Shown here: in pieces, positions 9,600 to 19,073 of the stretch
Layout of the letters: each line of letters opens with the position of its first letter
Position numbering within the stretch: the first letter of the stretch is position 1
DNA from: UBA2450 sp045132035
GTDB lineage: Bacteria; Bacillota_I; Bacilli_A; RFN20; CAG-826
DNA length: 64,000 nt
Assembly (NCBI GenBank): GCA_045132035.1
Contig: JBGURM010000092.1
Coordinates: 1 to 64,000 of the forward strand
Reading direction: 5' to 3'
The notes under the pieces: generated by a model
What the model was told of the DNA's origin: nothing
Databases searched by the model: none
The model's input: the letters and a program-made list of their open reading frames with translations, nothing else
Made by a program: the position numbers and the translations under genes

Positions 9600-10733
9600 C
9601 TAGTAATAAACTCTACTCTTCGACACTTTAGATTGAATAAGTGTGAAGATAAGAATCGCAGCGAACAATAGGACTGCACCGGCAGCAGCGTATTGAATCA
9701 TTGTTTGGCTATCATGTTCAAGAATATCGTAAACATAATAGACAACTGTTAATAAGTTCTTTTCAGTAGAGGCACCACCACTACCTGCGGTACTTGGAGC
9801 ACCAAAGATAGAAATGATGGAGTTATATTCCTTAAACGCTCCGATAAATCCAGTAATCATTAAGTATAAGATTTGAGGAGAGAGCAATGGAACGGTGATT
9901 CTAAGGAGGACTTTTCCTTTAGAAGCACTATCGATTTGAGCGGCTTGATAATATTGTTTATCAACGCCTTGAAGACCTGATAATAAGATTAAAATCTTAA
10001 ATGGAATGGAGTTCCAAACAATGTAGATACAAAGTGGCACCATCGCGGTCCAGTGTTCAGCGTTTTGAATCCATGCGATATTTGTATGGAACAAATTGTT
10101 AATAATACCTTGTCTATCAAAGATAACTGCGAAGACCATACCAATAGCGATACCATTAGTAACATAAGGTAAGAAGAACACTGTTTGTAAGAATTTTTGG
10201 AACCATTTAATGGAGTTAAGAGCAACTGCGATAATAAGAGCTAAGAAGATTGATAATGGAACAGTCACGAATGCGATAAGAACTGTGTTAGGGATCGCAA
10301 AGTTCACAAAGTTAGTTTCTGTCGCTCTTTGTCCACTAGCGTTGATATATTCTTTTAAGCCAAGAACAACGCCAAAGTTATCAAGTGTCAATCCAGTACC
10401 ATATCCTTTAATATAGCTATACTCTTTCGCGAACGCGATATAGATTGTATTAATTAAAGGATAGAGCAAGAAGATTGCCACCAAGATGATAACTGGTGCT
10501 AGATATAACCATGCTTTCCAGTTATTTTTGCTAGCAACATCATCAATTCCACTGACACGATAGCTCTTTGTTGGTCTTTTTCCAACTAAGCGAACCACCA
10601 CGTCTTTTTCAGAATCATACCCTTCAGAAATATCTGGGATTCCAGTGTCAAATAAGGATTCCGCAGCTCCAGGTTGATCAGTAGAAGCTGATTTTTTGCT
10701 ATTGAAAAGTTTTTTAATTTTTTCTAATAACAT
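9600..10733 (-). CDS. ABC sugar-type permease, MalF/UgpA family
   Basis: A 377-aa permease. A ~75-residue cytoplasmic N-terminal extension (with VVRLVGKRPTKSYRVSGIDD) precedes the first membrane helix. Six helices follow, with the EAA loop YYQAAQIDSASKGKVLLRIT before PLLSPQ. This is the MalF/UgpA partner of the adjacent MalG-type permease, from which it is separated by 12 bp. The extra N-terminal domain is unusual for the family and may contact the enlarged ATPase. Translation starts at ATG 10733 after a GGAGG element overlapping the end of the spacer. Confidence 0.92.
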   Translation of the reverse strand: MLLEKIKKLFNSKKSASTDQPGAAESLFDTGIPDISEGYDSEKDVVVRLVGKRPTKSYRVSGIDDVASKNNWKAWLYLAPVIILVAIFLLYPLINTIYIAFAKEYSYIKGYGTGLTLDNFGVVLGLKEYINASGQRATETNFVNFAIPNTVLIAFVTVPLSIFLALIIAVALNSIKWFQKFLQTVFFLPYVTNGIAIGMVFAVIFDRQGIINNLFHTNIAWIQNAEHWTAMVPLCIYIVWNSIPFKILILLSGLQGVDKQYYQAAQIDSASKGKVLLRITVPLLSPQILYLMITGFIGAFKEYNSIISIFGAPSTAGSGGASTEKNLLTVVYYVYDILEHDSQTMIQYAAAGAVLLFAAILIFTLIQSKVSKSRVYY

Positions 10734-10742
10734 ATGGCCTCC

Positions 10743-12653
10743 TTATTTTGTGTAAATTCTTTCTTCTGTTTCGCCATCAAAGATGAAGATTTTATGAGGT
10801 TTAACTTTAAATGCAACTGGTCCTGGAAGAACTGTGTCATCAGCAGAAATAATTGCTTTGAAAGTTGGTTTTGTACAATTTTCGTTATTAGCAACAACAC
10901 TAATATCACGACCCATAACTTGGATCATTTCACAATTAGCATGTAAGACATCTTTGTCTTTATCACTTGCAAGAACAAATCCTTCTGGTCTAATAGCGAC
11001 ATAGACATCTTTATTACCAATTTCTTCATTTGCAGTATAAACACAATCGTTACCAACAAAGACTTTCTTTCCTTCAACACGTCCATAGAAAACGTTGATT
11101 GGTGGAGTTCCTAAGAATTGAGCAACGAATAAGTTAGCTGGTGAATTGTAAACATCTTGTGGTTTACCCATTTGTTGCATTTCACCGAGTTTCATAACAA
11201 CGATTTGATCGGAAATGGACATCGCTTCTTCTTGGTCATGGGTAACGAAGACAGAAGTAATACCTGTTTCTTGTTGAATACGTCTAATTTCTTCACGTGT
11301 TTGTAATCTTAAACGAGCGTCTAAGTTAGATAATGGTTCATCTAATAACAAGACGCGTGGGTGTTTAACTAAAGCACGAGCAATAGCGACACGTTGTTGT
11401 TGACCACCAGAAAGTTGTGATGGTTTACGTTGTAAATATTCATCAACTTGAACGAGTTTTGCAGTTTCGTAAACGATATCGCGTCTTTCTTCTTTGGTGA
11501 GCTTACGGTGGCTGATTGCTTGAGAAACTGCAGTTTCAACATCAACAAGTTGGAATTTTTCCGCTAATTCTTTTAATAATTCAGCAGATTGTTCTTGTGA
11601 TGTCTTTAATAACTTAAAGTAAATTTTAGTGTGTTCTTTATCAAAGTAAATTTTGAAATCAGCAACGCCACATTTATGTTCCGCTAAGAATCTCTTAACG
11701 TTTTGAGTAAGTTCTCTATTGTTAACTGAAGATACTGTGAAATAAGGATTTTCATATGGATAAGAGGCTTTAACGGCTTCAAACCATTCATTAATTCTTA
11801 AGTGTTTGACACCTAAAACACGCGCCATGATTTCATAACCATGTTGTGTCTTGGTGATAACTACTTCAGCTGGTTTTCCAAATTCACTAGAGGTTGAATT
11901 GAAGAGTTTGATTGTTTCATCAATCGAACTTGTTGAGAAGTTCTTTCCTAAACGGCCACGGAAAGAAGCATCGATTGTTTCATTTTCAGTGATTATTTCC
12001 ACTGTCGCACGGAATGTTGTATCAAATAAAGCGTCACTTGATTGAACTTCATCTTCGCTTTCAAGTTTAACATCAATAATCTTGTTAACATTATCTGCGA
12101 ATAACGCTTTTGATGTTTTGGAAACATTAACTAATTCAACTTTAATTTCTAAGTTGCGTTCTTTTTCTTGAACATCGAGCTTGAATTGTTTTCTTGAATA
12201 ACCGGTTTTAGCCGCGAGTGATTGGAAAGCTTTTTTAATTCCATTAACATCATCGTCTTCCTTCATTTGATAGGAATAAGCAAGATGATATGTGAAGAAT
12301 GTTTCAAGAGGAACTTCGACTTGTAAACTTGTTAATGGGAATTCAATATTCTTATAAATTGTCATATGAGGATATAATGCGTAGTTTTGGAAAACTAAAC
12401 CAATACCTCTTTTTTCTGGAGATAAGTTGGTAACTTCTTGATCACCAAACCAAACTTCACCAGATGTTGGAACTTGTAATCCTGAAATCATATAAAGTGT
12501 AGTTGATTTACCACATCCTGATGGGCCAAGAAGACCGACAAGTGTGCCATCATCAACAACAAAATCCAAGTCCTTAACAGCGATGGTATCACGAATATTC
12601 TTTTTGGCATCGCCTGGGAAGATTTTTGTTAAACTCTTAATCTTAATTTCCAT
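10743..12653 (-). CDS. ABC importer ATPase (MsmK/UgpC-like) with ~275-aa insertion
   Basis: A 636-aa ATP-binding subunit that powers the adjacent permeases. Walker A GPSGCGKST is at residues 43-51, Q-loop Gln at 89, signature LSGGQ at 414-418, Walker B VLLLDEP at 434-440 and switch His at 472. A C-terminal OB/TOBE regulatory domain like that of MalK follows (VYVAIRPEGF). Ordinary MalK/MsmK proteins are ~370 aa with about 50 residues between Q-loop and signature; here the interval is about 325. The extra ~275 residues (about 110-385) lie within the helical subdomain that contacts the permeases and contain alternating charged strands and helices. Mycoplasma homologues linked to membrane nucleases are also enlarged in this region (from memory of MG187-type proteins). 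Confidence 0.92.
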   Translation of the reverse strand: MEIKIKSLTKIFPGDAKKNIRDTIAVKDLDFVVDDGTLVGLLGPSGCGKSTTLYMISGLQVPTSGEVWFGDQEVTNLSPEKRGIGLVFQNYALYPHMTIYKNIEFPLTSLQVEVPLETFFTYHLAYSYQMKEDDDVNGIKKAFQSLAAKTGYSRKQFKLDVQEKERNLEIKVELVNVSKTSKALFADNVNKIIDVKLESEDEVQSSDALFDTTFRATVEIITENETIDASFRGRLGKNFSTSSIDETIKLFNSTSSEFGKPAEVVITKTQHGYEIMARVLGVKHLRINEWFEAVKASYPYENPYFTVSSVNNRELTQNVKRFLAEHKCGVADFKIYFDKEHTKIYFKLLKTSQEQSAELLKELAEKFQLVDVETAVSQAISHRKLTKEERRDIVYETAKLVQVDEYLQRKPSQLSGGQQQRVAIARALVKHPRVLLLDEPLSNLDARLRLQTREEIRRIQQETGITSVFVTHDQEEAMSISDQIVVMKLGEMQQMGKPQDVYNSPANLFVAQFLGTPPINVFYGRVEGKKVFVGNDCVYTANEEIGNKDVYVAIRPEGFVLASDKDKDVLHANCEMIQVMGRDISVVANNENCTKPTFKAIISADDTVLPGPVAFKVKPHKIFIFDGETEERIYTK

Positions 12654-12673
12654 ATATTAACTCCTCTATGAAA

Positions 12674-15433
12674 TTATTTAGTGCCATCATCAACGGCATC
12701 TTCGTTAAGTTTTAATTTTTTGGCTTGTCTACGTTGTTTATTCGATTTGAATTTGCCAACAATAAACTTGATAAAGTAGCCAATAATCACGATTGAAATA
12801 ACACCAGGAACAACGATAAAGACGTCGATTGGGTTATGAACCGCGACTGCATTACTAAATAGTCCTGCTCTAAAGATGATAAAGAGGACAGTAATTGAAA
12901 TGATTAATAAACCGACATATCCAAGAACAGCGGTCTTGACATAAGCTTTTGGTTTCATTCTTCTAAATTCATCGTTCTTATATTTTTCTCTTAAAACAAA
13001 GAATAGGACTGTTGCTCCGATTGCATACGCTGCTAGAGCAACTAACTCAAAAATAAGAACAAACATGAAGATATCGTAAACTTTTGCGTTTGCGTTTTCA
13101 GGCATGACATCAATCGCACCAAAGTGGATGGATAAATCAGTACGTCCAACTTTAGTTGATTGAGCAATATTCCATAAGTGAATATTAATAGTAAATCCAA
13201 CGATTTCTAATTGTTTTAAATTCTCAATTGCGAAATCATTATATTTCTTGCCGCCTTCTTCATAAGTAATATCACTATTATTTATTAAATAAGAAAGCTT
13301 GTTACCAGAATCTTTTTCAAGAACAACAACAGAGTTAGGTGTCTTGATTGGCGTGGTAACTGTCACAATCTTATTTAAAGATGGTGAGTAATATGTTAAA
13401 CGGTAGAATGAGTTATTGATGTTATAGACTGCATAACGGACAGAATAAGAACCATCGTTAATCTTGTCTTGAACAGAGTTTTTAACATCTTCACTGATTC
13501 CTTCAAACCAGTAGGATGGTAAAACCTTATCAACATTCATTGAAATCATTGAATAGCCAAAGAATTTTGTTAAACCAGTGAATTTATATTTAACAACTGA
13601 ATTGACATTAACTTCGTTCTTATAACGTTTGCTAGCAGAAGCAGTAAAGCTAACTTTGGTGTCTGGATAACGATAGGTGAGATATTTCTCCACTGCGTGT
13701 CCTTCTTCAACTGTTTTGGTTAAAATCTTAGTTGATCTTGCACGATAAATGTTATAAACATCAACAGAAGTAGCGTCAAACTCTTCGTGGTCCTCTAATA
13801 AAATATCAAATGAACGAGAAAGAGGTTGAGTTCTAACTGAATCATAATAAGAAGTTGAAGTTGAAGTTGGTTCTTCAGATTGTAATGGGAATTCATACCA
13901 CACTTTTCTAATAGAGTTGTCTCTTGTGTTTCTAATATCATAAGAAACAACAAGTGGTTTTTGGAATTCTGGAGTTACATCTGGAAGAATAGTAACTGTA
14001 TGTCCTTGTGGACACTTTCCTTCAACTAGGTCAGATAATTGGTAGATTTCATTACAGTGTTCACAGAAGAATGTATCGTGTTGAGTATATTTATATCCTA
14101 ATATAAAGGTTGTATCTTCGTTTGCTAATCTGAACATTCTGTCAGTTGAAGTGACATTTGCGTTTCTCTTACTTTCATCAAAAGCAACGCCCCATTCAAC
14201 TTTCGCTCCGCTTGAAACCCATGAATCAGACCAAAGAGCAGGTTTAGAAGTTGCTTCACATTTAAATGTTACTGAAGCAGGAACATCAGTGAACGCTTTT
14301 GATTCAATTTCTTCGATTCCTTTTGGAATGTAAATTTCAGAGATATTGCCAATATATTGTTCGTTATCATCGAATTGGTCGAAATCAAGTGCGTGTGAGG
14401 CAATTCTATTATTAGCGATAGTTAAATCACTGCCATATTGCATTGTTTCTGGAACATAAATTGTTGATGCATTATCAATTAATCTTAAAACATAACCTTC
14501 TAAGGCGTGAGGAGCGGATGAACCATCTCTTACTGGATTATCAAAATCGCCAGTCCAATTAACATCGTCCACTACTGCGTAAACGTTATTAGTGCTGTTA
14601 CCAGCAGAGTTAGATAATTTACCAAATGTTTTTTTAGCGGTACCAATTGATTGGTCGATTTGGTTTGTTTCATTACCTGTACTACGACCGGTTGTTTCTT
14701 TTCCGACTAGTTCATAACCCCATTCGATATTTGATGGATCGATATCACCAAACCAATCGTTAGCCCATCCAGCTGGTTTTGAAGCTTCGCAAATCTTCAC
14801 TTTGACATTTGCAGGGACATTTTGGAATGCTTTAGACTCAATCACTTCGATTCCACTAGGAATGATTAGTCTTTCAAATTTTGCTTCTTCCAGTCCTTTT
14901 TCAAAAACAAATGCATCAGAAAGGATTCTATTATTTTTAATAGAGAATGTGTTTCCGTAACTTACTGTTTGAGGAATAACGAATTCTGTAATTTTTACTC
15001 TAGATTCTCCTGAGCCGTAATCCAAAGTAAATGTTGCAGCGTTTGTCATTTCAATTGTGTAACCATTGAATTGTGGATTTGTCTTATCACTCAAAGATGG
15101 TTGAGATTCAGAACCAGAATAATCTGGGTCATCAATAACAATGTAAGCATTCTTCTTTGGAGTGCCCCATCCAGTAACGCTAACACTTGTAAAGGTGATG
15201 GTTGCTGATTTACTTGTTGGAGTACTTGTCAAAGATTGAATATCTACCGTCAATTCATTCCTGCCTAGTTCAACCGAAGAATTAAAAGATGCTTCAGAAT
15301 ATGGAGCATCATTACCATCGCTTAAAGCGGAGGCTTTCTTGACAGAGATAGAAGAGAAATTGGCTGCAGAAACGGCCATAACAAAAGAAAAAATAGTCGT
15401 AATTGCAGCACCAAAGAATTTTTTATTATTCAT
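12674..15433 (-). CDS. Leucine-rich-repeat (BspA-like) membrane-anchored protein
   Basis: A 919-aa protein with a signal/anchor segment at residues 8-24. The extracellular part has two copies of an LRR_5/BspA-like unit (SYGNTFSIKNNRILSDAF..IPSGIEVIESKAF and TIANNRIASHALDF..IPKGIEEIESKAF), each followed by a similar W-rich segment. A possible zinc knuckle follows (CEHCNEIY..GKCPQGH), then a beta-rich region and three C-terminal membrane helices with a very basic tail (KFKSNKQRRQAKKLKL). It is the first gene after the promoter at 15466-15495, and the ABC ATPase follows 20 bp later. It may be an importer-associated receptor or scaffold; this is inferred from the operon only. Confidence 0.8.
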   Translation of the reverse strand: MNNKKFFGAAITTIFSFVMAVSAANFSSISVKKASALSDGNDAPYSEASFNSSVELGRNELTVDIQSLTSTPTSKSATITFTSVSVTGWGTPKKNAYIVIDDPDYSGSESQPSLSDKTNPQFNGYTIEMTNAATFTLDYGSGESRVKITEFVIPQTVSYGNTFSIKNNRILSDAFVFEKGLEEAKFERLIIPSGIEVIESKAFQNVPANVKVKICEASKPAGWANDWFGDIDPSNIEWGYELVGKETTGRSTGNETNQIDQSIGTAKKTFGKLSNSAGNSTNNVYAVVDDVNWTGDFDNPVRDGSSAPHALEGYVLRLIDNASTIYVPETMQYGSDLTIANNRIASHALDFDQFDDNEQYIGNISEIYIPKGIEEIESKAFTDVPASVTFKCEATSKPALWSDSWVSSGAKVEWGVAFDESKRNANVTSTDRMFRLANEDTTFILGYKYTQHDTFFCEHCNEIYQLSDLVEGKCPQGHTVTILPDVTPEFQKPLVVSYDIRNTRDNSIRKVWYEFPLQSEEPTSTSTSYYDSVRTQPLSRSFDILLEDHEEFDATSVDVYNIYRARSTKILTKTVEEGHAVEKYLTYRYPDTKVSFTASASKRYKNEVNVNSVVKYKFTGLTKFFGYSMISMNVDKVLPSYWFEGISEDVKNSVQDKINDGSYSVRYAVYNINNSFYRLTYYSPSLNKIVTVTTPIKTPNSVVVLEKDSGNKLSYLINNSDITYEEGGKKYNDFAIENLKQLEIVGFTINIHLWNIAQSTKVGRTDLSIHFGAIDVMPENANAKVYDIFMFVLIFELVALAAYAIGATVLFFVLREKYKNDEFRRMKPKAYVKTAVLGYVGLLIISITVLFIIFRAGLFSNAVAVHNPIDVFIVVPGVISIVIIGYFIKFIVGKFKSNKQRRQAKKLKLNEDAVDDGTK

Positions 15434-15465
15434 ATGCAGTTCCTCAGGTAACTTTGTTCACGAAT

Positions 15466-15495
15466 ATTATACGTGAGTGTATGTATAGTAGTCAA
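15466..15495 (-). promoter_or_regulatory. SigA-type promoter for the LRR/importer/nuclease operon
   Basis: On the minus strand a -35 TTGACT (15490-15495), an 18-bp spacer and a perfect -10 TATAAT (15466-15471) lie 33 bp upstream of the LRR protein start. No terminator was seen between the preceding RDD gene and this promoter, so read-through from the upstream genes is also possible. Confidence 0.7.
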
Positions 15496-15526
15496 ACAAT
15501 TAAATGTACGTATGTTAAAACTAACA

Positions 15527-16588
15527 CTACTCTTTATCTATCAATTTGAACGGGATTGCTTCCTTGTGATCTAAGGAATATTCAACAGCGATTTCATATT
15601 TGCTGAAGTAGACTTTTTGCTTATTTGTGTCAATTTCAGTTAACCCAAGCATATAGTCTGGAAAACCTTGTTTCCTCTTTGAAAACACCATCATGGAAAA
15701 TGAAATAATGAATGGTAAACCAAAGGAAAATAGGCTTAATACTAGCTCTCCAAAGAAGAAAATAGCCCATCTAGCCGTATATCTTCCAAATGAAGGATTA
15801 AGCACTTTAGAATCAACAAGTCCAATTTGCATAAGCCTCTTTCCAAAGGTTGATCTTCCTCTTCTAAAAATCAAAACAGGAGGGACAAAATAGATAATCA
15901 CACCAGAAACAAACACTGCAGTTGGGATTTGAATAAAAAACAAAATGTTGGATAAAGTTTTAAGCGCAGTTTGATATTCAGGGAAGAAAGAAATTAAAAA
16001 ACCACCGCAATTGGTTAATGTGTATTCTCGATAAAAATGGGTGTAATAATATTCGTCTCCCGCTTTAGCGTTTGGGTTACGAACAATCTTCTCCACCATT
16101 ACGCCTCCTTCTTCTACAGTTGTCTTAATGAAAAGGTTTCTACCTTCTGAATCTAAAACTTTAGAAGATAGTCTACTTTCATCATAATTCTTCACCAATT
16201 CGTCATATTGTTCGGTTGTGCCATTATTTTGAACATAGGTAATAAAGTTATCGATCGCTAATTGGCAACGATACACCCTAGTGTGATAAGCGGTATCGTT
16301 ATTGTTGTCTAAATATGTTGAAATGTTCTCCCATGTTTTTCTTTTGGAAGAATATTCAAATAACCCAGAATCTTTTCTATAAGTCGCTACGACATTATCA
16401 GCAGCGCGATATTGAGGGGTTACTTCCGCTGTTTTTTGAACAGCAATAAACATCGCAATAAAAGTTAAGAAAAGGAAAATGATATCAAGGAAATTACCAA
16501 AACATCTCTTGATGAATGGTGGTTGCTCATAAACAAGATTAATCGAATTTTCAGGAGCGTCTATTACTTCAAGGGATTCTTTTTCCAT
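15527..16588 (-). CDS. RDD-family membrane protein
   Basis: A 353-aa membrane protein. The first membrane helix (about 29-46) is followed by a large extracytoplasmic loop (about 50-210), two helices, the conserved RRGRSTFGKRLMQIGLVD segment and further helices. RDD proteins are 3-4-helix membrane proteins of poorly known function, some linked to transport. The start codon of this gene directly follows the stop of the upstream RDD-like gene (0-bp gap), so the two are translationally coupled and probably form a pair. The long extracytoplasmic loop is unusual for a minimal RDD protein. Confidence 0.75.
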   Translation of the reverse strand: MEKESLEVIDAPENSINLVYEQPPFIKRCFGNFLDIIFLFLTFIAMFIAVQKTAEVTPQYRAADNVVATYRKDSGLFEYSSKRKTWENISTYLDNNNDTAYHTRVYRCQLAIDNFITYVQNNGTTEQYDELVKNYDESRLSSKVLDSEGRNLFIKTTVEEGGVMVEKIVRNPNAKAGDEYYYTHFYREYTLTNCGGFLISFFPEYQTALKTLSNILFFIQIPTAVFVSGVIIYFVPPVLIFRRGRSTFGKRLMQIGLVDSKVLNPSFGRYTARWAIFFFGELVLSLFSFGLPFIISFSMMVFSKRKQGFPDYMLGLTEIDTNKQKVYFSKYEIAVEYSLDHKEAIPFKLIDKE

Positions 16589-17785
16589 TTACTTAATATC
16601 TCCTCTTTTTTTCGCTAATTCAAGTTCTTTCATCTCTTCTTTTGCTTTAATGATCCCATCTACTTCTTCTGAAGAAATCATAACTGTTTGACTAAGTAAA
16701 TCAATCGCAGACCTATTAAATGAATGGAATAAGAGAATAAATAATCCCGCTAATAGAGCAACAACAGAAATGACGCTTAATATTGGAAGCACAGGTAATC
16801 TCAAAGAATAGATAAATGTAGTATAACTTAATGGTATGAACATAATAAATGGCAAATCAAACACCAAATAGTATAGCGAAGTTAAAAATGCTTCTGGTTT
16901 ATTAATTGGTTGAAGATGTTTATAATTAAGCCTATCAATTTTCATAATTGATTGAGTTGGAGTGTGCAATGATCGATTGATCAAAGGATAAATGACATAT
17001 ACGATTAGCCATCCAATAACGTAAGAAATCGCACAACACACCGATAAAGTCGCATAATATTTATTAGCGATACTAGTCATAATTGCCTGATTTTCATTAA
17101 ATGAATTACCAAGCGAATCCTTTAAATCATTCTTATAAATGTCTTGGATTACGCATCCAAATAAAGCAGAGAATAAATCGTTAATTTTTTCATAATACTC
17201 TCTTCCTTTTGAGCCTAAATTCTCTCCAGGCATAAAATAAATTCTTACTTCCGCAATAACTTCTTCTTTTAAAGAAACGCTTGTAGAAGTAACAATAAAT
17301 AAATTAGCTTCTTTATTATGATTCAAAAACAAATCATAGTAGGTTATAGAGTCTGAGCGGATATTATTGTAATAAGTCCAAATGACTTCATTTTCTAATT
17401 TATGTGAATATTCAGGGTATTCTGGATTTAAAGATGTTTCATCTGGGAATGTATAATACGCAAGAAACCTATTAAATGTATACGCTAAATTACTATCGAA
17501 GTCATATTTCTTATAATTACCACTAGCGTTTTCATCGGTTTTATAAAAGAGCAACTGATGTTCATAAAGAATATTGTCTCTTTTTTTCTCAGCAGCGTAA
17601 GATCTTTCAGTTTCAGGTTTAACAAAAATTGAACAAATCGGCATAACCGCAATATTCATGATGATAATGCTAATAATGAAGTGAATGAAAAAGTCCCCGA
17701 GGAAAACGAGGATTCTTCTCCATTTTGAGATTGGATGTATATCTATTTCTATTACTTCTTTTTTCTTGATTTGATCAGAATACAT
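16589..17785 (-). CDS. Second RDD-like membrane protein
   Basis: A 398-aa protein with the same layout as the gene downstream: one helix near residues 28-50, an extracytoplasmic domain of ~180 residues, then about four helices. The matching cytoplasmic motif is weaker (NRSLHTPTQSIMKIDRL), so assignment to the RDD superfamily is tentative. The C-terminus is a charged helical tail. It lies 9 bp downstream of the endonuclease I gene and abuts its paralogue, suggesting a heteromeric membrane complex in the nuclease operon. Function is unknown. Confidence 0.65.
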   Translation of the reverse strand: MYSDQIKKKEVIEIDIHPISKWRRILVFLGDFFIHFIISIIIMNIAVMPICSIFVKPETERSYAAEKKRDNILYEHQLLFYKTDENASGNYKKYDFDSNLAYTFNRFLAYYTFPDETSLNPEYPEYSHKLENEVIWTYYNNIRSDSITYYDLFLNHNKEANLFIVTSTSVSLKEEVIAEVRIYFMPGENLGSKGREYYEKINDLFSALFGCVIQDIYKNDLKDSLGNSFNENQAIMTSIANKYYATLSVCCAISYVIGWLIVYVIYPLINRSLHTPTQSIMKIDRLNYKHLQPINKPEAFLTSLYYLVFDLPFIMFIPLSYTTFIYSLRLPVLPILSVISVVALLAGLFILLFHSFNRSAIDLLSQTVMISSEEVDGIIKAKEEMKELELAKKRGDIK

Positions 17786-17794
17786 TCAAACACC

Positions 17795-19018
17795 TTAATT
17801 AGTGTATTTTCTTTTTATTAATAACAAACTAACCCCTAAAATCGATAATGTTGCTAAAATCGTACTCGTTGTTGCAATATTACCTCCACAGCCTCCAGTA
17901 GAAGCCGGGCTTTCTTTACCACTACCAACTGTTATTTCACAAGACGCATATAAGCCGTCATTTGAATAAACACTAACAGTGGCTTTTCCGTCTTTTAATC
18001 CAGTAACTAAGCCACTACCATTAACAGATGCAACACTATTATTGTCACTAATCCATGATAATGATGGGAGAACTGCACCAGTTGGAACTGGACTTGGAGT
18101 TAATTGGACTTTTCCACCTACTTCAATAGAGTAGGAACTATAGTTAAGAGTAATACTTGTTGCTTTTGTTTCTGGATCAGGAGGAATAACAGAACCTGAG
18201 CAAGCAGCTTTTGTGGCCGCGTTATAATTACCCCAAATTCTACAAGCATATTCTGGGTGATCAATAAATGGATTTCTATTTCCTTGACCTCCACTTGCAG
18301 TTTGAATTGCTTCGTTTCTATTGAGTTCTGCTCTTCTAGCAATATCGTTAGCGCCAGTAAATGAGGTGTTATTTGGTTGATATTGTAAGTTCCACGCTAA
18401 CATTTCACTTAGTGAACCCATACAGTTAGGGTGAGAACCAGCTCCATGATAATTAAGTGGATCATCAATAAGACTTAAACTTAAATCTGCCATTGCTGCA
18501 TAGAAAATAATTCTAGAAGCAGAGCCACGGTAATATTCAACATATTTACCTGGATCATATGAAGAAACACCATATCCTTTTGAACCTCTATCACTATTGG
18601 TAGAAGTCGCTGATGGTCTTACCATATGAGCGTCATCTTCTACTGCGTCTCCACCACGGATATTTGGCCAAACATGCTCTCTATTCCAAGTGTTTCCACT
18701 GTCCCAATTTGGTCCGACTAAAGCATTATCATAAAAGCTTAAAATTTTGCCTGAACCATTTGGATCAGCGTCACTAGTTTTAGCGAATGTTCTCATTCCA
18801 GCGTAACCAACTAATCTAGTTCTTTTAGTTGTATTTAATTTATTTAGTGCTTTGAGAAGATCTTCTCCAGTTAATGTATCACTAATAGATGCATAATAAT
18901 CACCTGCTGCGGCAGTAACTGGTTCAGCTTTCCTTTCTCCACTTACCACTCCAGTAGCGACAAGACCCATACTTAAAATCGCTAATCCTGCTAATAAAAA
19001 ATGTTTGATGTTTTTCAT
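17795..19018 (-). CDS. Secreted endonuclease I with Ig-like domain and C-terminal anchor
   Basis: A 407-aa protein: signal peptide (residues 1-25), endonuclease I domain (about 60-255), bacterial Ig-like 2 domain (about 280-355; TSITLNYSSYSIEVGG to SCEITV) and a C-terminal CGGNIATTS motif followed by a hydrophobic helix and a basic end (KRKYTN). The nuclease motif WNREHVWPN contains the catalytic His of the beta-beta-alpha-metal fold, and the HMVRP and PNCMG segments fit the family (periplasmic/secreted DNA and RNA cleavage). The C-terminal Cys-Gly-Gly plus helix plus basic residues looks like a tripartite surface-sorting signal. It is grouped with a 5'-nucleotidase and a thermonuclease, which supports nucleic-acid scavenging. 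Confidence 0.88.
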   Translation of the reverse strand: MKNIKHFLLAGLAILSMGLVATGVVSGERKAEPVTAAAGDYYASISDTLTGEDLLKALNKLNTTKRTRLVGYAGMRTFAKTSDADPNGSGKILSFYDNALVGPNWDSGNTWNREHVWPNIRGGDAVEDDAHMVRPSATSTNSDRGSKGYGVSSYDPGKYVEYYRGSASRIIFYAAMADLSLSLIDDPLNYHGAGSHPNCMGSLSEMLAWNLQYQPNNTSFTGANDIARRAELNRNEAIQTASGGQGNRNPFIDHPEYACRIWGNYNAATKAACSGSVIPPDPETKATSITLNYSSYSIEVGGKVQLTPSPVPTGAVLPSLSWISDNNSVASVNGSGLVTGLKDGKATVSVYSNDGLYASCEITVGSGKESPASTGGCGGNIATTSTILATLSILGVSLLLIKRKYTN

Positions 19019-19073
19019 AATCTTATAAATCCTTTAAAATCATTATAATATTTTAAATATAAAATATCGACCA

